A stretch of DNA of 64,000 bases from Armatimonadota bacterium (GTDB lineage: Bacteria > Armatimonadota > Zipacnadia > Zipacnadales > JABUFB01): the NCBI GenBank assembly GCA_013314775.1, contig JABUFB010000015.1:1-64000 (forward strand). Direction: 5' to 3'. How positions within the stretch are numbered: position 1 is the stretch's first letter; every line of letters begins with the position of its first letter. This document shows, one piece after another, positions 17,501-26,043 of this stretch. The notes under the pieces are model-generated. The model saw nothing but the letters and a program-made list of their open reading frames with translations. It did no database searches and had not been told where the DNA came from. The position numbers and the translations under genes are program-made.

Positions 17501-19277
17501 GCAGGACGGTGCCTTTCACGTCCTTCAGCTCATCCATTTTCTTGAGCGCGTTGACCCGCTTGAGGGCGTTCTCCTCAAGTGTCCTATCGCTCAGGAAGTC
17601 ATAGAGCAGGCAGGACAGCAGCCGCACCTGTTTCAAGAGATTCGGCCGGTTCACCCGGTCGGGCGTGTCCAGCGGGGTGTCCACCAGGGACCTGGCATCG
17701 TTCACGGTGGCGAACACAATGCCCGGACGTCCACCGCGGATCGCCATCTCGTGGTCGAAGCCGATCTTTCCGGGGAAGAAGGTGTGCCATTCCCGGCCCT
17801 TCACCGGATTCACACCGTCCACGAAGCTTTCATCCACCACCAAGCCCAGTTCATCGCATGCGCGGGTGGCGTATTCCGTGAACTGCTTGCCGAGGGGCGA
17901 GTAGAACCGAAGCAGGTGCGACTGGTTGTAGTACCAGCCCACCTGAAACACGCCGAACATGGTGTTCTGGGTGCTCAGGTCGAGGGAGACGAACATGCTG
18001 ATCTTATCGAACTCGTTCAGTCGCTTCCAGATCCGGATGTCGTTCTCCTTGCGAGCGATCTCCTGCTGCAGACGTCCCGCCCGGACCCTGGCCATCTCCG
18101 GGGCAAGCTGAAGTTGTCCGACGTTGACCAGCGGCCTTTCGTGGCGGCTTAGCGCGATGCCTTTGGCCTTTGCAATGGCCTCGCGCTCCTTCGACCGCGC
18201 GATAGCGGCGTCGATATCTGCCAGCACACGCTCGCGGTCGGCGCGCAGTGCCTCCAGCTCTCGATTGTGTTCCCGTAATCGTGGGGCGCGCTGGCGTTCG
18301 CTCGTTTTCCTCGGCTCGCGCCCCCACATACGAACGAATTCCCGCGCTCCTGCTGCCGCCTGAAAATGCCCGCTGGTCGCCAGAAACACCACACTGCGCG
18401 CGGGCGGGTCCTCAGAGAAGACCCGGGCCAGCTCCAGCAAGGTGGCTATTCCGGTGGCGTTCTCGGCGCCGGGTGAGATGGCCGGCACCACGGATATGCT
18501 GTCATAATAGGCCTGCACAATCACGGCTTCCTGGCGCAGGTCGGGGTCGGAGCCCGGCAGGATGCCGATGATGTTGCGGTTCACATTGCTACGCCAGGGC
18601 ATGCGGGAAACCAATCGGCCCTCGGTGCGTCTGGACTGTACTGCGGCGATGATCTCGGTGGCGTCGTCTCCGCTCAGGTAGAAACGCGGCACGTCGACGG
18701 GGCACTGGAGGAACTTGACTTCGGCCTCGCCGCGCGTGGTGAGACCCGGCTCCACGAAAATCACGGCCGCCGCTCCCAGCAGCGGCGCATTGATCCAGTT
18801 CTGCCCGACATTGAAGTCCATGATGACAATGCTGTCTCTGACGACTTTGCCATTGAAGTCGGACAGGTTGCCAGGACCGACATAGAGGATTGGTCCAGTC
18901 ACCCCGGCGCGCGCGGTCTGGCTGGTGCGCACGAGGTTCGGCCAAATGCCGGCCAGTTCGTAGCGCTTCCCGTCGACTTCCAGGAAAGCGGACTCATCCA
19001 TGGGCGCGGGCAGGTCAAACTCCTGGACCATGGTCTCGAGGCCCAGGCGCTTGAACTCGGCCAGGATCATGTCGGCGGCGCGGGCATTCCCGGGATAACC
19101 GGACACCCGCGAGCCAAGATCCGCGAAATCTTCGATCCAACCGAAGATGCGGTTCTCATCGACCCGCTGGGCTCTTTCGACGTACCCGGCGCCGAATGTG
19201 GGGCACGCGGTAACCACCAGCGAGATGAGCAGGCCGAGTTCGGCTATCCAGCGCCTGCAATGTGGGATGCGTCTCAT
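14520..19277 (-). CDS. fusion of degenerate M28 peptidase-like domain with FtsX/MacB-type permease
   Basis: A 1585-residue membrane protein. After a signal peptide (residues 1-30) come a PA-like and an M28-like domain (about 30-320 and 430-620) interrupted by a coiled coil (about 325-420). The M28 scaffold is recognisable (VIVQAYYDS, SPGAENATG, VVFLATSGHF, LDTPDRV), but the metal and catalytic residues are gone: His of the usual AHYDS is Tyr257, the bridging Asp is Glu272, the Glu-Glu pair aligns with His304-Phe305, and the final His of HTPxDT is Val. The C-terminal half has the topology of ABC permeases: helices near 900-1010, an MRRRKTRTALTAI helix, a large extracytoplasmic region, then an FtsX domain (ERSREIGIFSSLGLAPSHI) and a soluble tail. 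No ATPase gene is adjacent. AGGAGA precedes ATG 19277. Confidence 0.8.
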   Translation of the reverse strand: MRRIPHCRRWIAELGLLISLVVTACPTFGAGYVERAQRVDENRIFGWIEDFADLGSRVSGYPGNARAADMILAEFKRLGLETMVQEFDLPAPMDESAFLEVDGKRYELAGIWPNLVRTSQTARAGVTGPILYVGPGNLSDFNGKVVRDSIVIMDFNVGQNWINAPLLGAAAVIFVEPGLTTRGEAEVKFLQCPVDVPRFYLSGDDATEIIAAVQSRRTEGRLVSRMPWRSNVNRNIIGILPGSDPDLRQEAVIVQAYYDSISVVPAISPGAENATGIATLLELARVFSEDPPARSVVFLATSGHFQAAAGAREFVRMWGREPRKTSERQRAPRLREHNRELEALRADRERVLADIDAAIARSKEREAIAKAKGIALSRHERPLVNVGQLQLAPEMARVRAGRLQQEIARKENDIRIWKRLNEFDKISMFVSLDLSTQNTMFGVFQVGWYYNQSHLLRFYSPLGKQFTEYATRACDELGLVVDESFVDGVNPVKGREWHTFFPGKIGFDHEMAIRGGRPGIVFATVNDARSLVDTPLDTPDRVNRPNLLKQVRLLSCLLYDFLSDRTLEENALKRVNALKKMDELKDVKGTVLQFRRTESFVPNTPVPYSLVLIQGQYRMMMGMHTEVMTMANETSEFLLRGERAAGGTLEAYAFDPDSGQIRCAPDMGPDGDRKYPRDVYGRAGLKRPVVVFECVPTDVYDLVDERYFQTLQKVFVYDARDYSEPISFGYSLSQAAATAAEFPSYVEPCAVVYSQPTVDLQITMGMGLLGVRMVLINATPEHPEGIGFPAARTPRIPLTPIRVAADMWTLDEARMAKLRKNGIENERLRELHDLAKASLEKATKALSERRYDVAISAGRHAWGYESRAYPEVQKTAVDVVKGLLFYLAILLPFAYFGERLLLAGRNVILQIAGTVGVFIVVFFMIALVHPAFALTTAPPVILLSFIIMALAVLVIAIVTMKFNTELKAMKQQRGGVHEADVGRLSAATAAFALGIANMRRRKTRTALTAITLTLLTFTVLSFTSVKSYLRSNKIALSHAPAYPGIMLRDRAWLSLEEPTADIIANEFARNATVASRAWYTSADIEKELVIDLTLTNDPSKRYSVSCILGLTADEKKVMDVEEFTIAGKWIPPGARNVCLVPTSVAQGLGITADKLGSVSITVFGTDFRVIGLLDEAKMRKMADLDGEPMMPVNYALLRPEIIKELQRQAAQRSQLGTSSASSLLQEYKHFSPEKVIIMPYDRVLEFGGTLRSVAIRYNKGEDVAQQVESMMKRFALSLYAGIGDRTFLFSSVGMTSFSGVESLIIPILIAALIVLNTMLGSVYERSREIGIFSSLGLAPSHISMLFLAEAAVFANLGAIVGYLIGQTFARILYVTGNTGGLELNYSSMSAVAVTIVIVAVVLLSTLYPSRKAAEIASPGIERRWSLPEPVGDVMDVLLPFTVTGRDAFGVSAFLKEFFDEYVGYAGGEFLAEDVRLEPVDHDHTEDAGMTVKLRMWLAPYDLGVSQDFALECRPTGDSQIYEIHIRLTRLAGDITSWKKTNALFMSGIRKQFLIWRTVPHGEKLNYADRAEKILKGEWVEQRDLL

Positions 19278-19394
19278 GCGCGATCTCTCCTGCGGAGCGT
19301 CTTGTGAGTCCATCCGCCGACGGAACGGCCGGCCTACGCGACATGTTCCACTTCGCCGCGCCGGCCGAGTTCCCACTCGACGACGTCTTTTCTC

Positions 19395-21401
19395 TTACCC
19401 GAAATGCACCGTGTAGCGGCGGTACATTTCGTTGATCAGACTTAGCCACCCCCACACGAATCCGGCCACGAAGAAGTGACCGATCACGATCCCCAGGAAG
19501 AACGGGATCAGTTGCCGGTACATCCGCATGCCGCCTAACTTGAGCACCAGCGTCTTCACAATCCAAACCAGCAGGAACGGTCCCCACAGCGGGCCACCGT
19601 AAGACGCCACCATGGCGAATCCCAGCGGGTGCAGCGGGAAGCGCAGGAAGATGCTGCGCAGCACCACCAGGATGCCCGTGACCAGCAACCCACTCACCAG
19701 CGCGCCCGTGCGCGCCTTGTCCGGCGGGGTGTGGCCCTTGAGGTACGATGCCAGCGTCTCGAACTCCTGCCGCGCCAGCGTGGTTCGGTATCCGCCCTGG
19801 GTGGTACCGCCCTCAAGAATGTTGGCCCCGTGGGTGTAATACGCGGTCAGGTGAATGTAGTACGCGAACAGCATGCCGAGAATCAGGCCCCAGGTAAGCC
19901 ACGTTGACATCGTGCGCTGCTTCAGGCGGGCCTCGGTGGCGATCTTCTGACTCTCGATCTGGTACGCCATCACGGACTGGAAATATCCGCGCGAGCAGAA
20001 CATCATGGTCGAGAGGATAGTCAGGTTGCTCCAGTTGCCGCCGCGTGCGAAAGGCTCCGAACCCAGTACATACAGGAGAGCGCGCTTGTGCTGGTAGAAC
20101 GGGAAGAGCCAGACCATCGCCGCCCCGGCTTCGGCCCTGGCCCGTGCGTAGACAAGTCCGAACAGCAGCACCAGGCCGAAGTACAGGGTCGCCGTCCACA
20201 GCGCCATCCCTGCCTGGGTCGCGAACAGAAGCATTCCCGCAATCCCGACAACCGCCCAGATCACCGCCCACCGGTACGGCATGGGCTCTCCGGAATCGTC
20301 CAGTTCCACGGCGGTGCCCCAGGCCTTGCGCAGCGCCTGCCTCAAGTGGTCCCGGGCCACCCAGATCAGGAAGATACCCATGGCCAGGTATGATCCGGTC
20401 GCCTGCTCCTGGTCGAAGGGGAAACCCGCGATCTCGTAGCCCGCAGCGGTAGCGACCACGTTAGAGATCCGCAGGAGCAGGTAGAAGACCCAGACCGACA
20501 GGGTAATCTCCGTGGACACCAGGTACCCGAGCCCGATGTTCTCGGGCCGCCATGCGATGGACAGTGGTCGAATGGCAGACAGGGGCCGCTCGGTGAACAG
20601 GCCGCCGATGTCGTAGACTTTCCCCAGCGCCGGCACCCCTGGGTTCCATGCGTTCAGGATATTGCCGACGTTGTAGATGGCAGCCACCGCAAACCCCGCC
20701 CACATGATGGGGTTGGCGAAGAATGCCCCCACGAGTCGCCCCGTCCCCTGGTCCGAAATGTCCATTGCAAGGTGCACGATAGGGAAGGTCAGGCGCTCGC
20801 GGTCTGCCCACTGGCGGCGAAACAGGGTGATGGTGCCCAGCATCGCCAGGAACCAGGCGAGGAAGAACAGGGACCAGAAGAACAACGGCTTCACCCAGGC
20901 GGCCCACGGAACGGTCTCGGTGAGCGACGCCTCGTACATCTCCTGCACCACTCGCGGGTCCTTGGGCACCAACCAGTCAGGCTGATACTTCTGAAACTGG
21001 GCGAAGTCGTTCTCCGGCGACTCGAAATACTGCAGTGCGGTGAGGGACGGGAACAAAATACGCGCCACGCCCACGGAGGACATGGTCACCGCGACGCAGA
21101 GAAAGCAGTAGATGAACAGGATCTGGCCCTGCGACAGGTCGAGTTTGCCCCAGAATCGGCGCAATAGGGGCGCTATCAGCGACAGTACGAAAAGCACCCC
21201 GACCGCGGGCACGACCGGTACGCTCTCGCCAAGCTGGGCGCCGTGGGAGACAAGCCCGGCATGGCGCATCCACAGCACTGATCCCCAAAGCGCCAGGATG
21301 GCGAGGATCACAGCTCTCGCGGTTATGCCCTCTGCTGCCGATGCAGTAGCCTCCAGGGCTTCAGACGCCTCGCTGTCCTTCCGATTGTCCAAGCTGGTCA
21401 C
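19395..21401 (-). CDS. large polytopic membrane protein, DUF6785/DUF6784-like
   Basis: About 668 residues with 12 or more hydrophobic helices in a roughly two-fold arrangement. Recognisable pieces are FRRQWADRERLTFPIVHL, FDQEQATGSYL, a YARARAEAGAA loop and FYQHKRALLY. I associate these with the DUF6785/DUF6784 membrane proteins common in Planctomycetes and Armatimonadota, whose function is unknown; a transporter related to OPT-type permeases is a guess. The chosen GTG at 21401 has GGGAG 7 nt upstream; an ATG at 21485 is possible, but its GGGGAGGG is too close and the extra residues look non-conserved. It lies 117 bp upstream of the M28/FtsX fusion on the same strand, so the two may be co-transcribed. 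Confidence 0.65.
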   Translation of the reverse strand: MTSLDNRKDSEASEALEATASAAEGITARAVILAILALWGSVLWMRHAGLVSHGAQLGESVPVVPAVGVLFVLSLIAPLLRRFWGKLDLSQGQILFIYCFLCVAVTMSSVGVARILFPSLTALQYFESPENDFAQFQKYQPDWLVPKDPRVVQEMYEASLTETVPWAAWVKPLFFWSLFFLAWFLAMLGTITLFRRQWADRERLTFPIVHLAMDISDQGTGRLVGAFFANPIMWAGFAVAAIYNVGNILNAWNPGVPALGKVYDIGGLFTERPLSAIRPLSIAWRPENIGLGYLVSTEITLSVWVFYLLLRISNVVATAAGYEIAGFPFDQEQATGSYLAMGIFLIWVARDHLRQALRKAWGTAVELDDSGEPMPYRWAVIWAVVGIAGMLLFATQAGMALWTATLYFGLVLLFGLVYARARAEAGAAMVWLFPFYQHKRALLYVLGSEPFARGGNWSNLTILSTMMFCSRGYFQSVMAYQIESQKIATEARLKQRTMSTWLTWGLILGMLFAYYIHLTAYYTHGANILEGGTTQGGYRTTLARQEFETLASYLKGHTPPDKARTGALVSGLLVTGILVVLRSIFLRFPLHPLGFAMVASYGGPLWGPFLLVWIVKTLVLKLGGMRMYRQLIPFFLGIVIGHFFVAGFVWGWLSLINEMYRRYTVHFG

Positions 21402-21507
21402 GGCGCGACTCCCATGCTTTTGTCGCGGCTCGCAGGAATGACTCGGCCGATCACGCCCCTGATTATTCGCTACCCAGCGCGTCATTCCCTCCCCATGCCT
21501 GGAGACG

Positions 21508-21537
21508 TTGACAACCCGGCAGGCTGTCTTCCATAAT
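21508..21537 (+). promoter_or_regulatory. sigma70-type promoter for the zinc-ribbon membrane protein
   Basis: Consensus -35 TTGACA (21508-21513), an 18-bp spacer and -10 CATAAT (21532-21537). The start would be near 21545, leaving a leader of about 85 nt. It lies in the divergent gap between the DUF6785-like gene and the zinc-ribbon gene. Confidence 0.65.
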
Positions 21538-21630
21538 CTACCCCCGTGACAGTACTTGGCGCGAAGCCCTCGCGGGCACGCCGGGACATGCGCCGGCGGG
21601 GAGGTAGTCCCAGCAGCAGGAGGACCCGAG

Positions 21631-22419
21631 ATGCCACTTTGCCCCGAATGCGGCGAAGAGGTCGCGAAGACCGATACCCACTGCATGAAATGCGGCGTGG
21701 ATCTGCTTGCCGCCAAAGAGAAAGAGCGCATGATCATGCGCGAACAGAGCATCGCGGCGCGTATGGGCACCGGTCCAACGTCCGTGCCCGCAAACGCCGC
21801 TGCCGCCGGTGTGGTGGGAGTAGGGGAGAAGTCCTCAGACGAAACCCGCATCCGGGTCTTCGATAAGCAGGAAGCCGAGCGTCTTCAGCAGGAGCGCCTC
21901 ACCGCCTGGGTCACATCCGGGATGGCCCTCGTGATCGGGCTGGTCCTGGTGCTTCTCGCACTCAACCGCATCAAAGCCGGGGGCGGTTTCGGCGCTGTGT
22001 GGCCTGCACTCAATCCTCAAGCCCTCCGCAACGGCGGGATGTTTGCGGTGCCCGTGATGGATACAATGATGCTGGGCATGGGTATCTGCGCGATCCTGGT
22101 GGCAATCGGCCAGTGGCGCCTTTCTGTGAGTGCCACACGGGCAATCCGCGACGTGAAGAACAATGCTAAGCCGGAGATCGCCCGGGTCAGCAGTTTCACT
22201 CTAGCCGGACTGTTTCTCCTGTGCCTCTTCTGTCCTCCGCTCGGCCTCATCATCGGCCTGGTGATGAAGTTCGGGCGCAACCCGGACCTGCGCGGGCTCG
22301 GCGGGACCATGGCGCTCGTGGCCATCGGGATCATGGTTCTGATGGGCCTGAACCTTCTTTGGAAGGTCGCGGAGAACATGAAACCCGCAACCAGCCCGAG
22401 GCCGACTTCAGGGGGATAG
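21631..22419 (+). CDS. zinc-ribbon membrane protein of unknown function
   Basis: A 262-residue protein. Residues 1-25 form a zinc ribbon (CPECGEE...CMKCGVD). A charged linker that may be coiled follows (EAERLQQERL), then four hydrophobic helices (for example VTSGMALVIGLVLVLLALN, LGMGICAILVAIGQW, LAGLFLLCLFCPPLGLIIGLV and a final one near the C-terminus). N-terminal zinc ribbons joined to membrane helices are common in uncharacterised bacterial envelope proteins; no catalytic motif is visible. The start is well supported by AGGAGG 8 nt before ATG 21631 and by the ribbon starting at residue 4. Confidence 0.78.
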   Translation: MPLCPECGEEVAKTDTHCMKCGVDLLAAKEKERMIMREQSIAARMGTGPTSVPANAAAAGVVGVGEKSSDETRIRVFDKQEAERLQQERLTAWVTSGMALVIGLVLVLLALNRIKAGGGFGAVWPALNPQALRNGGMFAVPVMDTMMLGMGICAILVAIGQWRLSVSATRAIRDVKNNAKPEIARVSSFTLAGLFLLCLFCPPLGLIIGLVMKFGRNPDLRGLGGTMALVAIGIMVLMGLNLLWKVAENMKPATSPRPTSGG

Positions 22420-22695
22420 TCCGCCCCGTCCGTGTGTAATCAGGGACCGGCATCCGGCTTCGGGTCTCATGTTGGATGCGGCGCGTGTGCCCGAGGCGTG
22501 GGTGTATTGCGCCTCCTGGTAAACGGGTGCAGGCACGGGGCGTGTACAGGCCCCCGAAAAGCGATGCCGGTCTCCGCTTTGCCGCTTTCTTTACCCCGTC
22601 CGCCGTTGCCGTCTCCTCCCCACCCTTCCCACGCAGGACTTCCCGATCCGGCGGGGAACAAGATGCCTGAACCTCGATCTCTGGAGGCGAGAACC

Positions 22696-23238
22696 ATGCT
22701 CAGCCGCGAACAGCGTGCCCGACTGCTATCCGTCGCCCGGGAGTCACTGCGCCACGCGGTGGGGAAGGGGCCCGCGCCGGACCTTACCACGGATGACCCC
22801 GACCTCACCCGGGACAGCGGTGCTTTCGTGACCCTGAAGATGGACGGCCACTTGCGGGGCTGCATCGGGTACATCGAACCCGTCGCCCCGCTCATTGAAA
22901 CTGTGGCGCGCATGGCCCGGGCGGCGGCTCTTGAAGATCCGCGATTCGACCCGGTGGTGGCGAGCGAAGAGCCTCGCATCACCATCGAGATCTCTGTGAT
23001 GTCGCCCATCGAGCCTGTCCCGGACCTGGGTCTCATCGAGGTCGGCAGGCACGGGCTTGTGGTGGAACAGGGCGGCCGCAGGGGGCTGCTCTTGCCCCAG
23101 GTGCCGGGAGAATGGGGCTGGAACCGCGAGGAGTTCCTGGCACACACCTGCATGAAAGCCGGCCTTCCGCCCGATGCTTACAAGCGCGGGGCGAAGGTCT
23201 ACTGGTTCGAAGCGGAAGTGTTCGGGGAGGAGGAGTGA
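22696..23238 (+). CDS. amrA: AMMECR1-domain protein (AmmeMemoRadiSam protein A type)
   Basis: A 180-residue protein covering one AMMECR1 domain. Family signatures read directly: GAFVTLKMDGHLRGCIGYIEP near residues 45-65, AAALEDPRF, ITIEISVMSP, and a C-terminal QVPGEWGWNREEFLAHTCMKAGL. AMMECR1 proteins of prokaryotes often occur with a Memo protein and a radical SAM enzyme (AmrB, AmrS); their biochemical role is unsettled. Neither partner is present in this window, so the gene stands alone here. ATG 22696 has GGAGG 8 nt upstream. The 276-bp gap before it holds no clear gene, but 22460-22570 weakly resembles repeat family A. Confidence 0.88.
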   Translation: MLSREQRARLLSVARESLRHAVGKGPAPDLTTDDPDLTRDSGAFVTLKMDGHLRGCIGYIEPVAPLIETVARMARAAALEDPRFDPVVASEEPRITIEISVMSPIEPVPDLGLIEVGRHGLVVEQGGRRGLLLPQVPGEWGWNREEFLAHTCMKAGLPPDAYKRGAKVYWFEAEVFGEEE

Positions 23239-23351
23239 AAGACAGGAGGAACCGCCTGGCTTGCCCGTGAATACAGACGTCACCCCGGTGATCGGCAGAG
23301 AGCCACCTTTCACCGGGCACCAACCATACACGCGCAAAGGAGAACCGCAAG

Positions 23352-24128
23352 ATGGCCCGTGTACCCATTGGCCTGCAGCTCTACTCGGTCCGCGAGGACT
23401 GTAAGAATGACCTGCCCGGGACCCTCGAGAAGGTCGCAAAGATGGGCTACGAAGGCGTGGAGTTTGCCGGATACTATGACTACAGCGCCTGCGACCTGCG
23501 CAAGATGCTGGACGACAACGGCCTGACCTGCTGCGGCTCGCACCTGGGCATCAACGCGTTTCTGGGTGACGAGTTCGCGAAGACCGCCGAGTTCAACGCT
23601 GTTCTCGGCAACCCCTACCTGATCTGCCCCGGGCTGCCCGGCGAGTATACCGCCAGCCGCGATGCCTGGAAAAAAACCGCCGACCTCTTCGATGAGCTGT
23701 CGGCGAAGGCGCGCCTCGTGAACGCCTGGGTGGGCTACCACAATCATCATACCGAGTTCACAGCGCTGGACGGCGAGATGCCCTGGGACACGTTTTTCGG
23801 CAACACCCCGCAGGATGTTGTGATGCAGCTTGACACCGGCAATGCCTTGCACGGGGGTGCCGACGTGACCCCCTTCATCACCCGCTACCCGGGCCGCGCC
23901 CTGACTGTACACCTCAAGCCGTACTCCACCGAGGCCGCGAAACAGGGCGAACACGCGGGGTTCCGGCCGCTGATCGGCGACGACAGTGTGCCCTGGGAGA
24001 CCATCTTCAACCTGTCGGAGACCATCGGGGGAACGCGCTGGTACATCGTGGAGTACGAAAGCGATCTGTATCCGCCACTGGAGGCCGTTGAGCGGACGCT
24101 GAAGATCCTGAAGGACATGGGCAAGTAG
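23352..24128 (+). CDS. sugar phosphate isomerase/epimerase (TIM barrel)
   Basis: A 258-residue xylose-isomerase-like TIM barrel. Conserved features: IGLQLYSVRED at the start, MGYEGVEFAGYYD, a metal-binding region VGYHNHHTEF, MQLDTGNALHGG, and late strands RALTVHLKPY and WYIVEYESD. The group contains hydroxypyruvate isomerases, inosose dehydratases and many uncharacterised ketose epimerases; the substrate cannot be told from sequence. ATG 23352 has GGAG about 10 nt upstream. It lies 113 bp after the AMMECR1 gene and is convergent with the histidine kinase; a long hairpin separates them. Confidence 0.85.
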   Translation: MARVPIGLQLYSVREDCKNDLPGTLEKVAKMGYEGVEFAGYYDYSACDLRKMLDDNGLTCCGSHLGINAFLGDEFAKTAEFNAVLGNPYLICPGLPGEYTASRDAWKKTADLFDELSAKARLVNAWVGYHNHHTEFTALDGEMPWDTFFGNTPQDVVMQLDTGNALHGGADVTPFITRYPGRALTVHLKPYSTEAAKQGEHAGFRPLIGDDSVPWETIFNLSETIGGTRWYIVEYESDLYPPLEAVERTLKILKDMGK

Positions 24129-24143
24129 GTTAGCGCTGCAACC

Positions 24144-24210
24144 GAGACAGGAACCGGGCTGCCCTGCACGATCCACCCGTGAGGTCAGCTCGGTTCCGTA
24201 GCCCTGTCTC
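24144..24210. terminator. bidirectional hairpin between convergent genes
   Basis: Outer arms GAGACAG (24144-24150) and CTGTCTC (24204-24210) enclose a second pairing of GGAACCGGGCT with AGCTCGGTTCC (one mismatch). It sits between the isomerase stop (24128) and the histidine kinase stop (24228), so it probably ends both transcripts. Confidence 0.6.
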
Positions 24211-24227
24211 CATGGGCAAGCCGCGAG

Positions 24228-25826
24228 TCAACTGGCGATTTCTGCTGCCCGTGCCAGGGGCAGCGTGAAGGTGAAGGTTGAGCCGCGCCCACGCACGCTG
24301 TCGCAGGTGATTTCGCCTCCATGTTTGTGGACGATCTCCCGGCACAGGAAGAGCCCCAAGCCGAGACCGCCTGAGACATAACCCGCTGCGCCGGACTCCC
24401 CGTGTGTGAACTTTTCGAATATCGCCTCCCGCATTTCCGGCTCCACCCCACAGCCGTTGTCGGCCACCGAGACCCTGGCTGAGTCACCGTCCGAAGACAC
24501 CGTGACCTGGATCCTGCCGCCCTCGGGGGTGAACTTCACTGCATTCTCCACCAGATTGCAGACCACCTGGTCCAGGCGTGTTGCGTCTGCCCAGACGCGC
24601 GGTCTTGCTGGGGACGTCTCTACAGTGATGGTCTGATTCTTCTCTCTGGCGAGGGATACCAGCCCGCCGCAAGCCTCCCTCACCAGGGAGTTCAGGCAGA
24701 GGTCTTCGAACTGCATATTGTCCGAACCGTCTTCCATCGCGGCTGCTTCGAGGGTGCGGCCGATGAGCCGGCTGAGGCGCCTTGTCTCGCTGTCCAGGAG
24801 GCGGAGCGCCTCGGCCCTGACCTGCGGCGTGAGGTGGTCGGCCATGCGGATCAGTACCTCTGAACTGGCTCGCACACTGTGGAGCCGCCCGCGTAGTTCG
24901 TGGGTGATGACCGCCAGGCCCTCCTCTTTGACCCGAACTTTAGTGAGCACCTGAGTGATGTCCTTGCAGACGATCACCCAAGCCGACTGTCCCGTGCCAG
25001 GAGCGGCGCAGGGCACGATGAGTGTCTCAACGTCCATGGGGTTGGGGTTCTCAATGTGCAACTGTCGGGCACGTGTTCGCTCCGACTCATCCGGTCCGGT
25101 CGGGATATCCTCGAGGATGCAAGACAGCGGCTCCAGGGCGGCGGCATTGGCCGGGTCCCGTATGTTCAGCCCCACCAGCTTCGACCCATCGACGCCGAAC
25201 ATGTGCTCAATTCGTGGGTTCACCACCGCAATCTCGCCATTGCCCGTAATGAGCATGACGCCCTCCGTGAGGAACCGAACAATGCGGTCGCTGGTGGCCT
25301 TCTCGTGTCGAGCGACTTCGGCCATCGCATATGCAAGCCAAGCCACCACGACCGTAGCGCCCACCATCCCGGCCTGTGCGTGGAGGCGGTGGGCTTCCGG
25401 CGGCGCAGACGCGCCCAGCGCGATCATCGCGCCGCATACCAGCCCGGTTACCAGCGGAAGCTCGAACCCACTGAAGAACGCTGCGGCGAAGACGACATCC
25501 AGCAACAGGAGCAGCGAAAGGTTGTTGAAGTCCGGCCCCAGGGCCCAGACGAAGACGCTCATGAACAGGACGTCCACGCACACCATCAGCGCTGCCATGA
25601 GATGTACGCGGCCCTCGCGCCGGATCAGATGCCAGTTGAGCACGAAGTGTCCGAAAAGGACGTAAAGGCAGTAGAAGGTGATTACGGTTGCGGCAATGGG
25701 GAAGTGGGCTACCGCGGAACGGGGCAGTGTGTAGAGGGTGACGAGGAATAGTCCAACAAGGACAAGCCGGATCTTGTCTGCCTGGTCCAGTAGCCGAAAC
25801 TCCAGGCTCCTGCGAGGTAGATCCAT
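24228..25826 (-). CDS. membrane sensor histidine kinase with PAS-like domain
   Basis: A 532-residue kinase. Residues 18-170 contain six hydrophobic helices, so sensing may be within the membrane. A PAS-like segment follows (about 175-300: LTEGVMLITGNGEIAVVNP...FGVDGSKLVG). The HisKA box has phospho-acceptor His309 in VITHELRGRL. The ATPase domain shows N box NLVENAVKFTPEG, G1 DNGCGV, F box FEKFTHG and G2 GGLGLGLFLCREI. All catalytic motifs are intact. No response regulator is adjacent, so the partner is encoded elsewhere. Start 25826 is chosen because GGGGGAA precedes that ATG; the longer frame adds 15 residues. Confidence 0.92.
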   Translation of the reverse strand: MDLPRRSLEFRLLDQADKIRLVLVGLFLVTLYTLPRSAVAHFPIAATVITFYCLYVLFGHFVLNWHLIRREGRVHLMAALMVCVDVLFMSVFVWALGPDFNNLSLLLLLDVVFAAAFFSGFELPLVTGLVCGAMIALGASAPPEAHRLHAQAGMVGATVVVAWLAYAMAEVARHEKATSDRIVRFLTEGVMLITGNGEIAVVNPRIEHMFGVDGSKLVGLNIRDPANAAALEPLSCILEDIPTGPDESERTRARQLHIENPNPMDVETLIVPCAAPGTGQSAWVIVCKDITQVLTKVRVKEEGLAVITHELRGRLHSVRASSEVLIRMADHLTPQVRAEALRLLDSETRRLSRLIGRTLEAAAMEDGSDNMQFEDLCLNSLVREACGGLVSLAREKNQTITVETSPARPRVWADATRLDQVVCNLVENAVKFTPEGGRIQVTVSSDGDSARVSVADNGCGVEPEMREAIFEKFTHGESGAAGYVSGGLGLGLFLCREIVHKHGGEITCDSVRGRGSTFTFTLPLARAAEIAS

Positions 25827-26043
25827 ACCGTTCCCCCGACAGGCCGTAGTGTGATGTTCGCTATCGCGCAACCTGCCATTTGGGCTAACCAGGGAACAGG
25901 CTATACTGTCAACGATTGAACTTCAATAAAGAGAAAACAAGAAAAAGGGGAAATTTTGATGAACGAGCGGGGGTGTCAGCGACGTCTCCGGGGGCGAACA
26001 GCCGTCGCGCGGGTGCCGTGGAGCAAGCTCTGTTTCCCTGCGT

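Noticed and set aside
22460-22570. Third copy of repeat family A
   Set aside because: GGATGCG and a GGCGTGTAC...AGGC..CCG.AA segment occur at similar spacing, but the rest does not align well enough by eye.
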